From Periplaneta americana (taxonomy: Eukaryota; Arthropoda; Insecta; Blattodea; Blattidae): a DNA stretch of 64,000 nucleotides. This document shows positions 16,782-26,404 of this stretch, one piece after another. The notes under the pieces were generated by a model. It worked only from the letters and a program-made list of their open reading frames with translations. It did no database searches and was not told the origin of the DNA. The stretch lies in the NCBI RefSeq assembly GCF_040183065.1, contig NW_027185525.1, positions 92,032 through 156,031 of the forward strand. The letters run 5' to 3'. Position numbers and translations under genes: made by a program. The first letter of the stretch is position 1. Each line of letters begins with the position of its first letter.

Positions 16782-19766
16782 ATGAGCCATCTGGACGAAA
16801 ATAAAAGACTCGGTAAGATCATTACCCCCTATTTGGATTTTGTATTTAAACATTTCCGCTGGATTTTTATAGGCTATATTTTGCTTATGGGGTTTTTCGT
16901 CTATCAATCTTTCTTTATTAAGTTGGATTCTAACTTATATTCTTTGTTCCCTCAAAATCTTAAATCTATGAAAAATATAGATAAAATGCAAGATTATTAT
17001 GGTGGAACAGGGAATTTAACGGTTTCTGTAAAAATTAAACATCCTGACCAAATGTTAATGTCTTTACTACCTCAATATATGCATACTCATAATAATGAGT
17101 ATGTTCACGATTTGAGTGAGATTTTTAATGAAAATCCTGATACTTTGAATGCTCAACAAATGAAACGAGCACAAGATGTGGTGAGCCATTACTTTGAAGA
17201 AATGAATACCTATTATCTACCAGCTTTGGAGAGAGATATTCAGAAAAAATCCGAGCAAGAAAAAAAATATACGCGACTTTTTTTAAAAGAATATCGAGAT
17301 ATTATTGCTCCAGACATTAGAAATAAGTATGAAGCTCTCAGAAAAACACCGGATCTGGACAATTTAGAGTTTCTTTTAGCAGGATTTAAAGACAATGTTA
17401 ATAGTGCCAAGTTGTATATTAAAACTGTGGGAGAAAGTTTACCTGCAAATCGAGAGGAACTTCTGAAGCAGTTCAGCACGAGTTTTGCCAAAAAGTTGCA
17501 AAAAAACCCAGATATTGTTTTTGTAGATTATGTTTTTGATCAGAAATTTGTGGAAGACCATTTGCTGTATTTTTTGGATAAAAGTGATATTACCTATATT
17601 GATGAGCAACTGCAGAATCGGATTAATTACGAGCGTCGTAAATCTTTACTTTCTTCGTTCATTTTTGTAGATAAAAACGATGCTGATTTGAATTTTACGC
17701 TTTTAAAAGATAAATATACGAGAATTAGAGGAGGGGGAGGAGTCAGCCGTAAATTTATTCGGCTTCAAAATCCTGAAGATGTATTTAATGGGGTTAACCG
17801 AGGTTTGACCAAACAATTTTATCTTTCAGACTCAAAAGATACACTTCTTTTGAATGTGCGTAGTTCTAAAGGACCGAGTAATATCAATTATTCTATTTAT
17901 TTATTGGATGTGGTTAAAAAGACTTTTTACGAAATTCAAAAAACGCAGCCTCGTTTTCAACAATTGGAGTATTACCCCTCAGGACCTTATGTAGATAGAC
18001 AGGAAGATGCCCAAACTCTTTCTGTTGATATTTCTAGAGTTACGCCTTTTGTATTTTTGTTTGTTTGTTTGGTCATTGCTATTTATTTTAGAAGTTTTAT
18101 TTCTATTTTGATTGTTTGTACTCCATTGATGTCTGAACTTTTATTCGCTTTAGGTTTTGTTAAAGTAGTGTATGGGTATTTAAATATTGTGAGTAGTTTT
18201 TTGGTGGCTATTATGTCGGGAATGGGAGTTAATTTTGGAACTCACTTGTTGTCCCGATATATAGAGGCCAAAGAGCGGGGTAAAGCCCCTAGAGCAGCCA
18301 TGCAAGAAGTTTATAGTACTATTTTTCTTTCTAATATTACCGCCACATTAACTTCGGCTGCGGGATTTTTTATTTTGGCTCTTTCTTCTTTTCAGGGTTT
18401 CAGAGAATTTGGTATTATTGCTGGAATTGCTATGATTTCTTTGCTCATTGGTATTATATTCGCTTTTCCGTCTTTGGTTTTTTGGCTGGAAAAGTACCAT
18501 TTAGTTAAGATTAAAACGAGAAAAGCGAAGTCTGTAGAATCATTAAAAGGTAAAAAATTTCCTCTCTACAAATTTTGGTGTATTTTGGGTTTAGGGATGT
18601 TTTTATTTTCTCTCTTTTCTCTAAAAGATATTGAATTTAACGCTAATTTTGCATCTTTAGTACGAAAAACAAATTCTATCCCATCAGAACTGGGATATTA
18701 TGGTAAAGAAGCACAACAAATCTTAAAACTTTTCAGTTCTACTGGAATTACTCCTATTTATGTACCAGACTTAGAAACCTACCGAGAAGTAACCAATTTT
18801 TTGCTCCACAACCGCTTTTCTAACGATAGTTTTCGTATAGAATCACTTTATATTTACAGTCCAGATGATCAAGCCCAAAAAGAAAAAGAGATGATACATC
18901 TGAGGAAGACTTTGCAAAGTGATCTGTTAAATGCCGACAACGATTCTGATATTCAAGCTAAAATTGATTTTGTGAACCGAATCGCTCGTGCTAAACCCGT
19001 ATCTTTAGCACAGATACCGGATTCTTTAAAGGTTCTCTTTAAAGGGATAAAAAAAGGATATTTTATATTGTACTACGCTAGTGCTTCTATTTCTTCTATT
19101 ACTCGAGTGGAGAGATATCATAAAGATTTTGAATTGTTGGATCAAAAATTTGGAGATAAAGGAGTCTTTTTAGCCAGTGATATTTGGGTTTTTGGAGATT
19201 TAATACAGGCTTTACAAAAAGAAAGTTGGTTTTTATTTTTAGCAGTTCTTATTACTTTAAGTGTCATTTTATATTTGGATTTTAGATCTGTAGCTATGGT
19301 GGTAGGTTCGTTAATTCCTTTGATTGTTGGGATGCTTTTTATGATGGGATTTTGTGTAATATTCCATGTGGAACTTAACTTTTTTAATGTACTGATGCTC
19401 CCAGCAATTGCGGGGTTGGGTATAGATTATGGAGTGCATATTATTCATAGAATCCGAGAAGAAGGAGCAGATAATTTGCGTTTTGTTTTGGGTACAACGG
19501 GTAGAACAATGTGGATTGCAGCAATTCAAGATATGACTGGATTTGCGGTCTTGTTGATTGCTTTATATCATGGACTAGTAACTACAGGAGCTCTACTCTT
19601 GCTAGGAGCTTTAGGCTGTTTATTAACTGGGAGTGTTTTAGTTCCTGCATTGGTTCAGTGGAGAGCCGATATAAAAAGAAATGGCTTAAAAAAAAGTTTG
19701 TTATCTCCAGAAGGATATTTTTTTCATTTTCCATTTGATAAAAACAAGTCAAAAGTCGAAAAATAA
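16782..19766 (+). CDS. RND/MMPL-family membrane exporter
   Basis: 994 aa, built as two halves. Each half has one N-terminal helix, a large extracytoplasmic domain and a bundle of about five helices. The first bundle (about 420-570) contains the family segment VAIMSGMGVNFGTHLLSRYIEAKERG; the second (about 805-965) contains LPAIAGLGIDYGVHIIHRIREEG. This duplicated GxxxDYxxH/R-type motif marks the MMPL/HpnN/SSD-like branch of RND proteins, which use the proton gradient to move lipids or other hydrophobic molecules. The first half has Asn-Phe instead of Asp-Tyr, so its proton relay may be altered. It starts seven bases after selB, apparently in the same transcript. Confidence 0.85.
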   Translation: MSHLDENKRLGKIITPYLDFVFKHFRWIFIGYILLMGFFVYQSFFIKLDSNLYSLFPQNLKSMKNIDKMQDYYGGTGNLTVSVKIKHPDQMLMSLLPQYMHTHNNEYVHDLSEIFNENPDTLNAQQMKRAQDVVSHYFEEMNTYYLPALERDIQKKSEQEKKYTRLFLKEYRDIIAPDIRNKYEALRKTPDLDNLEFLLAGFKDNVNSAKLYIKTVGESLPANREELLKQFSTSFAKKLQKNPDIVFVDYVFDQKFVEDHLLYFLDKSDITYIDEQLQNRINYERRKSLLSSFIFVDKNDADLNFTLLKDKYTRIRGGGGVSRKFIRLQNPEDVFNGVNRGLTKQFYLSDSKDTLLLNVRSSKGPSNINYSIYLLDVVKKTFYEIQKTQPRFQQLEYYPSGPYVDRQEDAQTLSVDISRVTPFVFLFVCLVIAIYFRSFISILIVCTPLMSELLFALGFVKVVYGYLNIVSSFLVAIMSGMGVNFGTHLLSRYIEAKERGKAPRAAMQEVYSTIFLSNITATLTSAAGFFILALSSFQGFREFGIIAGIAMISLLIGIIFAFPSLVFWLEKYHLVKIKTRKAKSVESLKGKKFPLYKFWCILGLGMFLFSLFSLKDIEFNANFASLVRKTNSIPSELGYYGKEAQQILKLFSSTGITPIYVPDLETYREVTNFLLHNRFSNDSFRIESLYIYSPDDQAQKEKEMIHLRKTLQSDLLNADNDSDIQAKIDFVNRIARAKPVSLAQIPDSLKVLFKGIKKGYFILYYASASISSITRVERYHKDFELLDQKFGDKGVFLASDIWVFGDLIQALQKESWFLFLAVLITLSVILYLDFRSVAMVVGSLIPLIVGMLFMMGFCVIFHVELNFFNVLMLPAIAGLGIDYGVHIIHRIREEGADNLRFVLGTTGRTMWIAAIQDMTGFAVLLIALYHGLVTTGALLLLGALGCLLTGSVLVPALVQWRADIKRNGLKKSLLSPEGYFFHFPFDKNKSKVEK

Positions 19767-19794
19767 TTCAGATAAAAGTAAAATTTAGGATTTT

Positions 19795-20250
19795 ATGGAA
19801 GAAGGACTGGACATTATACAAAAACACCTCAGCTCTTTTTGGAATTGGACGCTCGGAATTATGATTGTTGTAGGAGGGTTTCTTATTTCCAAAAAGGCTA
19901 TTTTAGCGGGACTCTATTATCTATTAAATCTATTGAAGATATTTGTTCATTTTATTAAGAATTTGTTCACCAAAAAAAAAGCTTTTCAAGCCAGAAAAAA
20001 AGCCTTATTTTGGGATACCGATCTCACTTTTAAGGAAGCTCTGCATCAAAAACAAATGGAAAAAGAAGAGGAATTTTACCATTGGTTACAGTTTCTCCTT
20101 ACCGAGGGTGAAATCTCGGAAGAACAAATGTTACGCATTCCTTTATTTTCTATATTTATACAGTACAGTGTTCTCCATACTCTGGCAGAAAAACAAACTC
20201 TCGCTCAAAAACTCATCCGAGAGCTTAAAGAGGGCACAGTCAGAGTTTAG
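19795..20250 (+). CDS. Membrane-anchored small protein with basic/charged C-terminus
   Basis: 151 aa. One to two hydrophobic segments lie near residues 18-35 and 38-55, followed by a very basic stretch (KKKAFQARKK) and a charged helical C-terminus that looks cytoplasmic. No family is recognised. It begins 28 bp after the MMPL exporter and probably closes that transcript; a partner role for the exporter is possible but unsupported. Its ribosome binding site is weak (TAGGATTTT before ATG). Confidence 0.65.
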   Translation: MEEGLDIIQKHLSSFWNWTLGIMIVVGGFLISKKAILAGLYYLLNLLKIFVHFIKNLFTKKKAFQARKKALFWDTDLTFKEALHQKQMEKEEEFYHWLQFLLTEGEISEEQMLRIPLFSIFIQYSVLHTLAEKQTLAQKLIRELKEGTVRV

Positions 20251-20518
20251 TTTGAGGATATGAATGACAAATGATATATAACTTTGAACGGAATAAAACT
20301 ATTTATCTATTGTAGACTATAAAAAAGGTAACTATATATCAAATATATTTAAATAGATTATGGAGAAGCTCTCTCCGCAGTGATGTTTTACCCAATGATA
20401 TACTCTTGAATTATGGGGCTATCTCCCTCCCCGTATCTGTATTCACGGATTAGGGTTGGGTTTATTTGGTCTTAGTTGTATTTACTCCACATAAGATGGT
20501 TATAAAGAATTTATAAGT
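20251..20518. other. Intergenic stretch between convergent genes, nothing recognised
   Basis: 268 bp between the small membrane protein and sufU, which converge. It is AT-rich in its first half. It holds a short GGAGA/TCTCC dyad near 20362-20376 and a GGGGC...CCCC patch near 20415-20440, neither with a T run. No ORF with a ribosome binding site and no RNA gene is recognised. Confidence 0.4.
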
Positions 20519-20983
20519 TTATTCTTCGGTGGAAACGGACTGAGAATGAGGACCCTTCAACAGAGTTTCCAAAGTTCTATATCCTAATAAAGCACATTTC
20601 ACTCTGGCTGGGTACTGTTTAACTCCTACAAACAAACTGAGTTTACCCAGTTGTTTTTCTTGGTCTTCTGAAAGTTTTTCTGAAGAGAGAATCATATTTT
20701 CAAAATCTTGAATGGTTTGTATGGCTTGGGATTTGGTTTTTCCTATGACGGCTTGAGTCATCATAGAACAGCTAGACTTAAAAATAGCACAGCCTTCACC
20801 CACAAAACCAATATCTTCTATTTGGTCTTCTTTCATTTTAACATAAAGTGCGAGTTTATCTCCACATAAAGCATTATTGCCTACCTGTAGGTCTGTATAA
20901 TCAGCAATTTCGCCAAAATGTTGAGGATTTTTATTATGTTCTAAAATGATCTCTTGATACAGTGTTTTATTAATTTCCGACAT
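20519..20983 (-). CDS. sufU: SufU-type Fe-S scaffold / sulfur acceptor
   Basis: 154 aa. Family features are ILEHNKNPQHFGE, NNALCGDKLALYVK (first Cys and Asp ligand), GEGCAIFKSSCSMMTQA (second Cys) and RVKCALLGYRTLE (third Cys), the three-Cys/Asp zinc site of SufU. SufU takes persulfide sulfur from SufS in Gram-positive-style SUF systems. It carries the insertion between the second and third Cys that separates SufU from IscU. It overlaps the end of sufS by 14 bases and is the last gene of the suf operon. Confidence 0.93.
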   Translation of the reverse strand: MSEINKTLYQEIILEHNKNPQHFGEIADYTDLQVGNNALCGDKLALYVKMKEDQIEDIGFVGEGCAIFKSSCSMMTQAVIGKTKSQAIQTIQDFENMILSSEKLSEDQEKQLGKLSLFVGVKQYPARVKCALLGYRTLETLLKGPHSQSVSTEE

Positions 20984-22202
20984 AAAAAATCTCCTGAACT
21001 TGTTTTAATGCTTGATCTAATGCCACAATATCGGCATTGTTATTATAAAATGCCAAAGAAGCACGAACGGTAGAACTCAGAGCCATAGACTCCAAAAGGA
21101 GATGGGTACAATGCTGACCTGTTCTTACAGCAACAGAATTTTCATCCAGAATAGTCGCTACATCGTGAGAATGAACTCCTTCCACATTGAAAGAAAATGT
21201 GGGGAGGTGATGGTGTTCTTCCATGTAGACTTGAGTTTTTGGCAGATCACGAAAAGTATTTTTCATTTCTTGAGTTAAGTATGTTTCAATTTTTGTAATA
21301 GTATCCCATCCCATTTTCCGAATATAATCTACGGCAGCCCCTAAACCAATGGCTTGAGCAATAGGAGGTGTTCCTGCCTCCATTTTTTCGGGTAAATCTT
21401 GAAAATGAACTGTTTTTTGAGTTACAGAACTAATCATTCCCCCTCCATAAAAAAAAGGATGGAGCTTTCGTAAAAGTTCCAATTTTCCGTAGAAAACACC
21501 AATCCCTGTGGGAGCAAACATTTTATGTCCAGAAAAAAAACCAAAATCAATATCTAATTTCTGTACATCTACGGCAAAGTGAGCTACTGCTTGAGCCATA
21601 TCGGCACAGACTAATACATTGTGTTGATGTGCAATATGGATGATTTGTTCTATGGGAGTTACTGTACCTAGAGTGTTGGATGCCATAGTGACTGTGATAA
21701 GTTTTGTTTTAGGGGTAATCATATCTTCCAAAGCCGAAACATCCAAATTTCTTTTGGTTCTATCCAGAGGGAGGTATTTGAGTATAATACCCTTTTCTCT
21801 ACACAGCACTTGCCAATTGACTAAATTGGAATGGTGTTCTAAGACACTGGTAATAATCTCATCCCCAGCAGAGAGAGAATCAATGAAAGAACGGGAGAAA
21901 AGATTGCTACTGGCGGTTGCACCACTGGTAAAAATGATTGTTTTGGCACTCGGTGCATGGATGAACTGAGCCACTTTCTCCCGTGCTTCTTCAAAAGCGT
22001 TAGAAGCTCTCTGACTGAAAGAATAGACCCCTCTGTGGATATTAGCTGGATAATGAACATAATACTCGTTCATAGCGTTTAAAACACTTTGAGGTTTAAG
22101 AGTAGTAGCGGCATTATCTAAATAGTGGATTTTATGTTGACCTTGATCGTGTAATACGAGTGTAGGAAAGTCCTTTCGAATTTGTGCAATGATAGTTTCC
22201 AT
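20970..22202 (-). CDS. sufS: Cysteine desulfurase SufS
   Basis: 410 aa. It is a class II PLP-dependent cysteine desulfurase that removes sulfur from L-cysteine as an enzyme-bound persulfide. Marks: YLDNAATTLKPQSVLNAM, IIFTSGATASSNL, the SVLEHHSNLVNW His motif, the PLP lysine in FFSGHKMFAPTGIGVFYGK, and the catalytic Cys in VRTGQHCTHLLLE. Length is normal. It starts two bases after the sufD stop and overlaps sufU, so translation is coupled. Confidence 0.95.
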   Translation of the reverse strand: METIIAQIRKDFPTLVLHDQGQHKIHYLDNAATTLKPQSVLNAMNEYYVHYPANIHRGVYSFSQRASNAFEEAREKVAQFIHAPSAKTIIFTSGATASSNLFSRSFIDSLSAGDEIITSVLEHHSNLVNWQVLCREKGIILKYLPLDRTKRNLDVSALEDMITPKTKLITVTMASNTLGTVTPIEQIIHIAHQHNVLVCADMAQAVAHFAVDVQKLDIDFGFFSGHKMFAPTGIGVFYGKLELLRKLHPFFYGGGMISSVTQKTVHFQDLPEKMEAGTPPIAQAIGLGAAVDYIRKMGWDTITKIETYLTQEMKNTFRDLPKTQVYMEEHHHLPTFSFNVEGVHSHDVATILDENSVAVRTGQHCTHLLLESMALSSTVRASLAFYNNNADIVALDQALKQVQEIFYVGN

Positions 22203-22204
22203 TT

Positions 22205-23422
22205 TTACCCCAATTTTTGTACAAAAAATTCTTTAGCCCATTTTTGCAATAAAAGATCTGGAATAGTATTTGCTACCTCATCCAAAAATCCAGTCATAGC
22301 CAAAGTCCGAGCTTGATCCAAAGAAATCCCTCTAGATTGAAGATACAAAAGCTCTTCTGGATTGAGTCCTCCTATTGTAGCTCCATGAGTACATTGAAGT
22401 TCGTGATGAGCAACATGGAGTTGTGGACGAGTAAAAATCTTAGAATTTTTATCGGTCATCATATTTTTAGAAAGCTGGTAAGCTTCCACTCCTTGAGCAT
22501 GTGGGCTTACTACAATATCTCCGTTAAAAGAAAAATGCCCCCCTTGGTTACAAATTCCTTTAAAGAGTTGGTTGCTTGTGGTGTGAGGTTGGGTGTGGTA
22601 GATACGAGTGTTGAATTCGCATTGTTCTTGAGTACTGGCAAGATAAAACCCTTTCATATCTACCCTAGCTTGTTCCCCTGCCAGTAGAGAACCTAGAGCG
22701 ACACGAGTTTTAAATCCTTTCAAGTAAGATGTCCAAGAAGATAGACAAGAATGGCTTTCTTGATATACATCTATATAAGGGAAAACAAATTGTTCTTTGC
22801 CGGTCCAAATATTTTGAGTCATTTGGAGTTGAGAAGCATCCGCCAAATAAAAGAAAAAATAAGGAATATGTAGAGTTGGTTTGAGTAGATCAGGACCTGT
22901 GATATGAATTGAAAATCGACTTTGAGTTTCTTGTTCGCATGAGATTTCAAACTGAGGTACACATAAAGTTTCTGCTTGAGTTTGAACTGTTACGATTTGT
23001 ATGGATCTATTTTGTATAGGGCTATTAGAGCGAACGGTGAGGTGGATGATTTTTTCTCTTTTGAGTAAACTTACAGCTTTAAAATAATCCCAATGAAACT
23101 GTTTGAGTTGTTCTTTAGAGTTTACTGAAAAATCTTCACGAATCTGAATCAGTTCTTTGAGTTCTGGACTGGAATTTTCCCAATGAATTTGTCCGTCCAC
23201 TACAATTAATTGAAGATCATCCCCATTTAAGGGGAGCTTTTTTACAAGAAAGTTAATGTCTATAGAGGGGTTGTGAAGAGTGGAGACAAATTTTTGTGGA
23301 ACACCACCGAGAGGAAAATAAAAAAAATCTTCATTTTTTGGATGAGGGAAACCCAAATTGACTACAGGTTTTAGCCAAGCAGCTTTTTCTAATTCGGAGG
23401 AGGGGTCGAGTAAAGATATCAT
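22205..23422 (-). CDS. sufD: SufD subunit of the SUF scaffold
   Basis: 405 aa. It is a beta-helix protein that pairs with SufB to assemble Fe-S clusters on the SufBC2D complex. The N-terminal part is variable. The conserved C-terminal region is clear: QLHVAHHELQCTHGATIGGLNPEELLYLQSRGI followed by LAMTGFLDEVANTIPD, the SufB/SufD family end. The start overlaps the sufC stop by four bases. The gene order B-C-D-S-U is the standard one for this type of SUF operon. Confidence 0.92.
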   Translation of the reverse strand: MISLLDPSSELEKAAWLKPVVNLGFPHPKNEDFFYFPLGGVPQKFVSTLHNPSIDINFLVKKLPLNGDDLQLIVVDGQIHWENSSPELKELIQIREDFSVNSKEQLKQFHWDYFKAVSLLKREKIIHLTVRSNSPIQNRSIQIVTVQTQAETLCVPQFEISCEQETQSRFSIHITGPDLLKPTLHIPYFFFYLADASQLQMTQNIWTGKEQFVFPYIDVYQESHSCLSSWTSYLKGFKTRVALGSLLAGEQARVDMKGFYLASTQEQCEFNTRIYHTQPHTTSNQLFKGICNQGGHFSFNGDIVVSPHAQGVEAYQLSKNMMTDKNSKIFTRPQLHVAHHELQCTHGATIGGLNPEELLYLQSRGISLDQARTLAMTGFLDEVANTIPDLLLQKWAKEFFVQKLG

Positions 23423-24195
23423 ACAGAACCTCTTTCTTGAATGAGAAAGTCAAATCCTTTTTCTTCAATTTCTTGAGCAATATTTTGGTCTTGTGTACTT
23501 AGGATGATTTGACCTTGATACATTACATGAATGAACTGTGGTTTAATTTGACTGATGACATTGGCATAGTGAGTAATAAAAATAAATGCATTTTGTGGTG
23601 TTTTAAGTTTTTCAACTTGTTTGAGAACTAAATTGAGAGCGTCAATATCCAGTCCAGAATCTATTTCATCTAAAAAGGCGAATTGCGGTTGGAGCAAAGC
23701 CAGTTGTAAAATTTCGTTTCGTTTTTTTTCCCCACCAGAAAAGCCCACATTCAATCCACGTGTCAAAAAATCTTTGTTATAATTCAATTCTATTGCTTTT
23801 TGTTCTAACAATTTAGAAAAATCATAACTATCCAATTCTTTTTGTCCTTGGGATTTGAGAAGAGCGTTGTACGCCGTTTTTAAAAAAGACTGATTGGTTA
23901 AACCAGGGACTTCCACAGGGTACTGGAAACTCATGAACAATCCTAGGTGAGATCTCTGTTCTACACTCAGTTCTAGTACATTAACAGATTCTTGTGGCGT
24001 GAGCCAAGTAATAGAACCAGATTCTACGGTATAATCGGGATGTCCAATAATGACCTTAGAAAGTGAACTTTTCCCACTTCCGTTTCGTCCCATAATGGCG
24101 TGAGTTTCGCCTGTATTCAAGGTGAGAGAGATATTATTTAAAATGGTTTTTCCATCTACAGAGACTGTGAGATTTTCTATTTTGAGTGTAGACAT
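23419..24195 (-). CDS. sufC: SufC ATPase of the SUF scaffold
   Basis: 258 aa ABC-type ATPase without membrane partner; it powers the conformational change of SufBCD. Walker A is GRNGSGKSSLSK, the signature region is GFSGGEKKRNEI, Walker B is FAFLDEIDSGLDID and the switch His is in FITHYA. These match SufC closely, including GEKKRNE in place of the usual LSGGQ continuation. The ATG overlaps the sufB stop codon (TAATG arrangement), so the pair is translationally coupled. Confidence 0.96.
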   Translation of the reverse strand: MSTLKIENLTVSVDGKTILNNISLTLNTGETHAIMGRNGSGKSSLSKVIIGHPDYTVESGSITWLTPQESVNVLELSVEQRSHLGLFMSFQYPVEVPGLTNQSFLKTAYNALLKSQGQKELDSYDFSKLLEQKAIELNYNKDFLTRGLNVGFSGGEKKRNEILQLALLQPQFAFLDEIDSGLDIDALNLVLKQVEKLKTPQNAFIFITHYANVISQIKPQFIHVMYQGQIILSTQDQNIAQEIEEKGFDFLIQERGSV

Positions 24196-25643
24196 TATCC
24201 GATACTTCCTTCTAATTTCATTTCTAATAAGTTAACAACTTCCACAGAAAATTCCACGGGAAGCTTTTCAAAGATTTCTTGGCAGAAACCGTGTAATAAT
24301 AAAGATATAGCCTTTTCTGTTGGAATTCCACGACTTTGTAAATAAAAAAGTTGGTCTTCACTAATAGATGAGGTGGAAGCTTCGTGTTCCAATCGAGCCG
24401 AAGGATTGGTACACTCTATATAAGGTACGGTAAAGGCTCGGGCTTGACCACCTATGATCATGGAATCACATTGAGTATAGTTTTTAGCTTGGTCGGCGGT
24501 AGGTAGAATTTTCACCAAGCCTCTATAAGTATTTAACGATTGGTCAGCACTGATTCCTTTGGAAATAATCACAGAGGAAGTATTTTTACCAATGTGGATC
24601 ATTTTTGTTCCTGTATCTGCCTGCATTTTATTGTTGGTGACGGCAACAGAATAAAACTCCCCACGAGAATGATCTCCTTTAAGAATAACGCTAGGGTACT
24701 TCCATGTAATAGCGGAACCAGTTTCCACTTGTGTCCAAGTGATAAGAGAATTTTCACCCTCACATAACCCTCGTTTGGTGACAAAATTATAAATTCCACC
24801 CACTCCGTTTTCATCTCCAGCATACCAGTTTTGAACGGTAGAATAGTTCACCACGGCATCTTTATGAGCAATAATTTCTACAATAGCGGCATGAAGCTGA
24901 TTGGTATCTCGCATAGGGGCGGTACAACCTTCTATATAGTTGACACTGGCACCTTCTTCAGCAATAATGAGTGTTCTTTCAAACTGACCCGTATCACTGG
25001 CATTGATTCTAAAATAGGAGGAGAGATCCATAGGAGACTTAACCCCTTTGGGGATATAGCAAAAAGATCCATCAGTAAAAACGGCGGAGTTGAGTGTGGC
25101 AAAAAAATTGTCTGTATAGGGTACCACAGAACCTAAGTACTTCTTGCATAAATCGGGATATTTGATAATAGCTTCGGAAATAGGACAGAAAATAATCCCA
25201 TAAGTGGCCAATTCCTCTTGAAAGGAAGTGGACACGGAAACAGAATCAAAAATGGCGTCTACGGCTACATTTGCCAGCCTTTTTTGTTCCCATAAAGAAA
25301 TTCCCAACCTATCGAAAGTTTCTAAAAGAGCGGGGTCTACCTCATCCAAAGATTTTTTTTGGGCAGGGGTTATACTCTCAGGAGCAGAATAATACCGCAA
25401 AGAGTTGTAGTCAATGGGTTTGTATGTATTAGAAGACCAGTGTGGTTCTTTCATTGTTTTAAATTTTTCATAAGCCTTCAATCGAAACTCGAGCATGTAT
25501 TCTGGTTCATTACGCTTTTTGCTAATTAACCGCACAATATCTTCTGAAAGTCCAACAGGCACAACATCGGACTTAATATCTGTAGTGAACCCATAAGCGT
25601 ATTCTTTTCTTATGAAATCCTGTGTGTTATCTTTGTCAGTCAT
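24195..25643 (-). CDS. sufB: SufB subunit of the SUF scaffold
   Basis: 482 aa, full length. SufB is the main cluster-building scaffold. Typical stretches: [21 protein letters not shown] at the N-terminus, [59 protein letters not shown] (with the conserved Cys) and the C-terminal [20 protein letters not shown]. It is the first gene of the operon, with AAGGAG 11 bases before the ATG. A perfect inverted repeat at the promoter suggests regulation. Confidence 0.97.
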   Translation of the reverse strand: MTDKDNTQDFIRKEYAYGFTTDIKSDVVPVGLSEDIVRLISKKRNEPEYMLEFRLKAYEKFKTMKEPHWSSNTYKPIDYNSLRYYSAPESITPAQKKSLDEVDPALLETFDRLGISLWEQKRLANVAVDAIFDSVSVSTSFQEELATYGIIFCPISEAIIKYPDLCKKYLGSVVPYTDNFFATLNSAVFTDGSFCYIPKGVKSPMDLSSYFRINASDTGQFERTLIIAEEGASVNYIEGCTAPMRDTNQLHAAIVEIIAHKDAVVNYSTVQNWYAGDENGVGGIYNFVTKRGLCEGENSLITWTQVETGSAITWKYPSVILKGDHSRGEFYSVAVTNNKMQADTGTKMIHIGKNTSSVIISKGISADQSLNTYRGLVKILPTADQAKNYTQCDSMIIGGQARAFTVPYIECTNPSARLEHEASTSSISEDQLFYLQSRGIPTEKAISLLLHGFCQEIFEKLPVEFSVEVVNLLEMKLEGSIG

Positions 25644-25657
25644 TGGGCGAGGCTCCT

Positions 25658-25680
25658 TACCATACCAAAAAAGTATGGTA
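25658..25680 (-). promoter_or_regulatory. Suf operon promoter region with an 8-bp inverted repeat, candidate operator
   Basis: TACCATAC (25658-25665) and GTATGGTA (25673-25680) form a perfect dyad with a seven-base A-rich centre, just upstream of the sufB ribosome binding site. Read on the minus strand, a TATA-like -10 region (ATTATATACC) directly precedes and partly overlaps the dyad, so a bound protein would block transcription. The dyad is AT/GC-mixed and has no T run after it, so a terminator is unlikely. The regulator is unknown; an Fe-S or iron sensor would fit. Confidence 0.55.
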
Positions 25681-25728
25681 TATAATGTAGCTCAGAAGAA
25701 TCTAAAAACGAAATTTTTCTCCAAATTT

Positions 25729-26400
25729 CTATTTTTTTGCCCGTAAAATCCCAGTAATTGTGTCGTAGTTCATATTGATACTGTACTCCAATGGAGTGAG
25801 TTTTTCCTTATTGTTAACATTCACTTTAGCTTTGGCTTTTTTAAGGAGCCGAACTGTAGTGATGTCATTATTTTGTACGGCATAGTGGAGTGGGGTGTTG
25901 CCTTGTTGGTCTTGCTGATGGATCATTTCTGGGTATCGTGCAATCAGCTCTTTAACCACAGGGTTTTGAGGAGTTTGTGTGGCAATATGGAGTAGATTTT
26001 CTTGAGAGATCGTCAAAGATGGTTTGGCGTGATAGGTATCTAACAGGGTTTTCAATGTTTCTAGATCCCCAATATTAGCTGCAATGTGTAGGGCGGTGAG
26101 TCCTTTGGAGCCTATTTGATCTATATCGGCACCCATCTGTACTAAGTTGTCTATGAGTGTAGGCATTTCCATATACACGGTTACAGCAATCACACCTAAA
26201 CCGTAAGGATTATTTGTTTCGTTGATGACATCTTCTTTATCAGAACTGGATAAATCGTTTAAAAATAAACGAATGTTATCTTGGTTGTGTGTTTGTAGAA
26301 GTTTAAAATAGGTGTAGGAAGGGTCTTTATCCCGTACCACTGTGGAATAGCACCCCGTGATCCAAGCCATAATGAAGAATAATAAAAGAGATTTTTTCAT
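25729..26400 (-). CDS. Ankyrin-repeat lipoprotein
   Basis: 223 aa. The signal peptide MKKSLLLFFIMAWITGC has lipobox ITGC at residues 14-17, giving a lipid-anchored protein. Ankyrin units follow: GLGVIAVTVYMEMPTLIDNLVQMGAD, GLTALHIAANIGDLETLKTLLD, ENLLHIATQTPQNPVVKELI, GNTPLHYAVQNNDITTVRLLKKAKA and KLTPLEYSI. It is a protein-binding envelope component of unknown partner. It lies four bases after the membrane protein 26405-27448 in the same direction, so the two form an operon. It resembles the 1618 lipoprotein in design but is a different sequence. Confidence 0.82.
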   Translation of the reverse strand: MKKSLLLFFIMAWITGCYSTVVRDKDPSYTYFKLLQTHNQDNIRLFLNDLSSSDKEDVINETNNPYGLGVIAVTVYMEMPTLIDNLVQMGADIDQIGSKGLTALHIAANIGDLETLKTLLDTYHAKPSLTISQENLLHIATQTPQNPVVKELIARYPEMIHQQDQQGNTPLHYAVQNNDITTVRLLKKAKAKVNVNNKEKLTPLEYSINMNYDTITGILRAKK

Positions 26401-26404
26401 AAAT

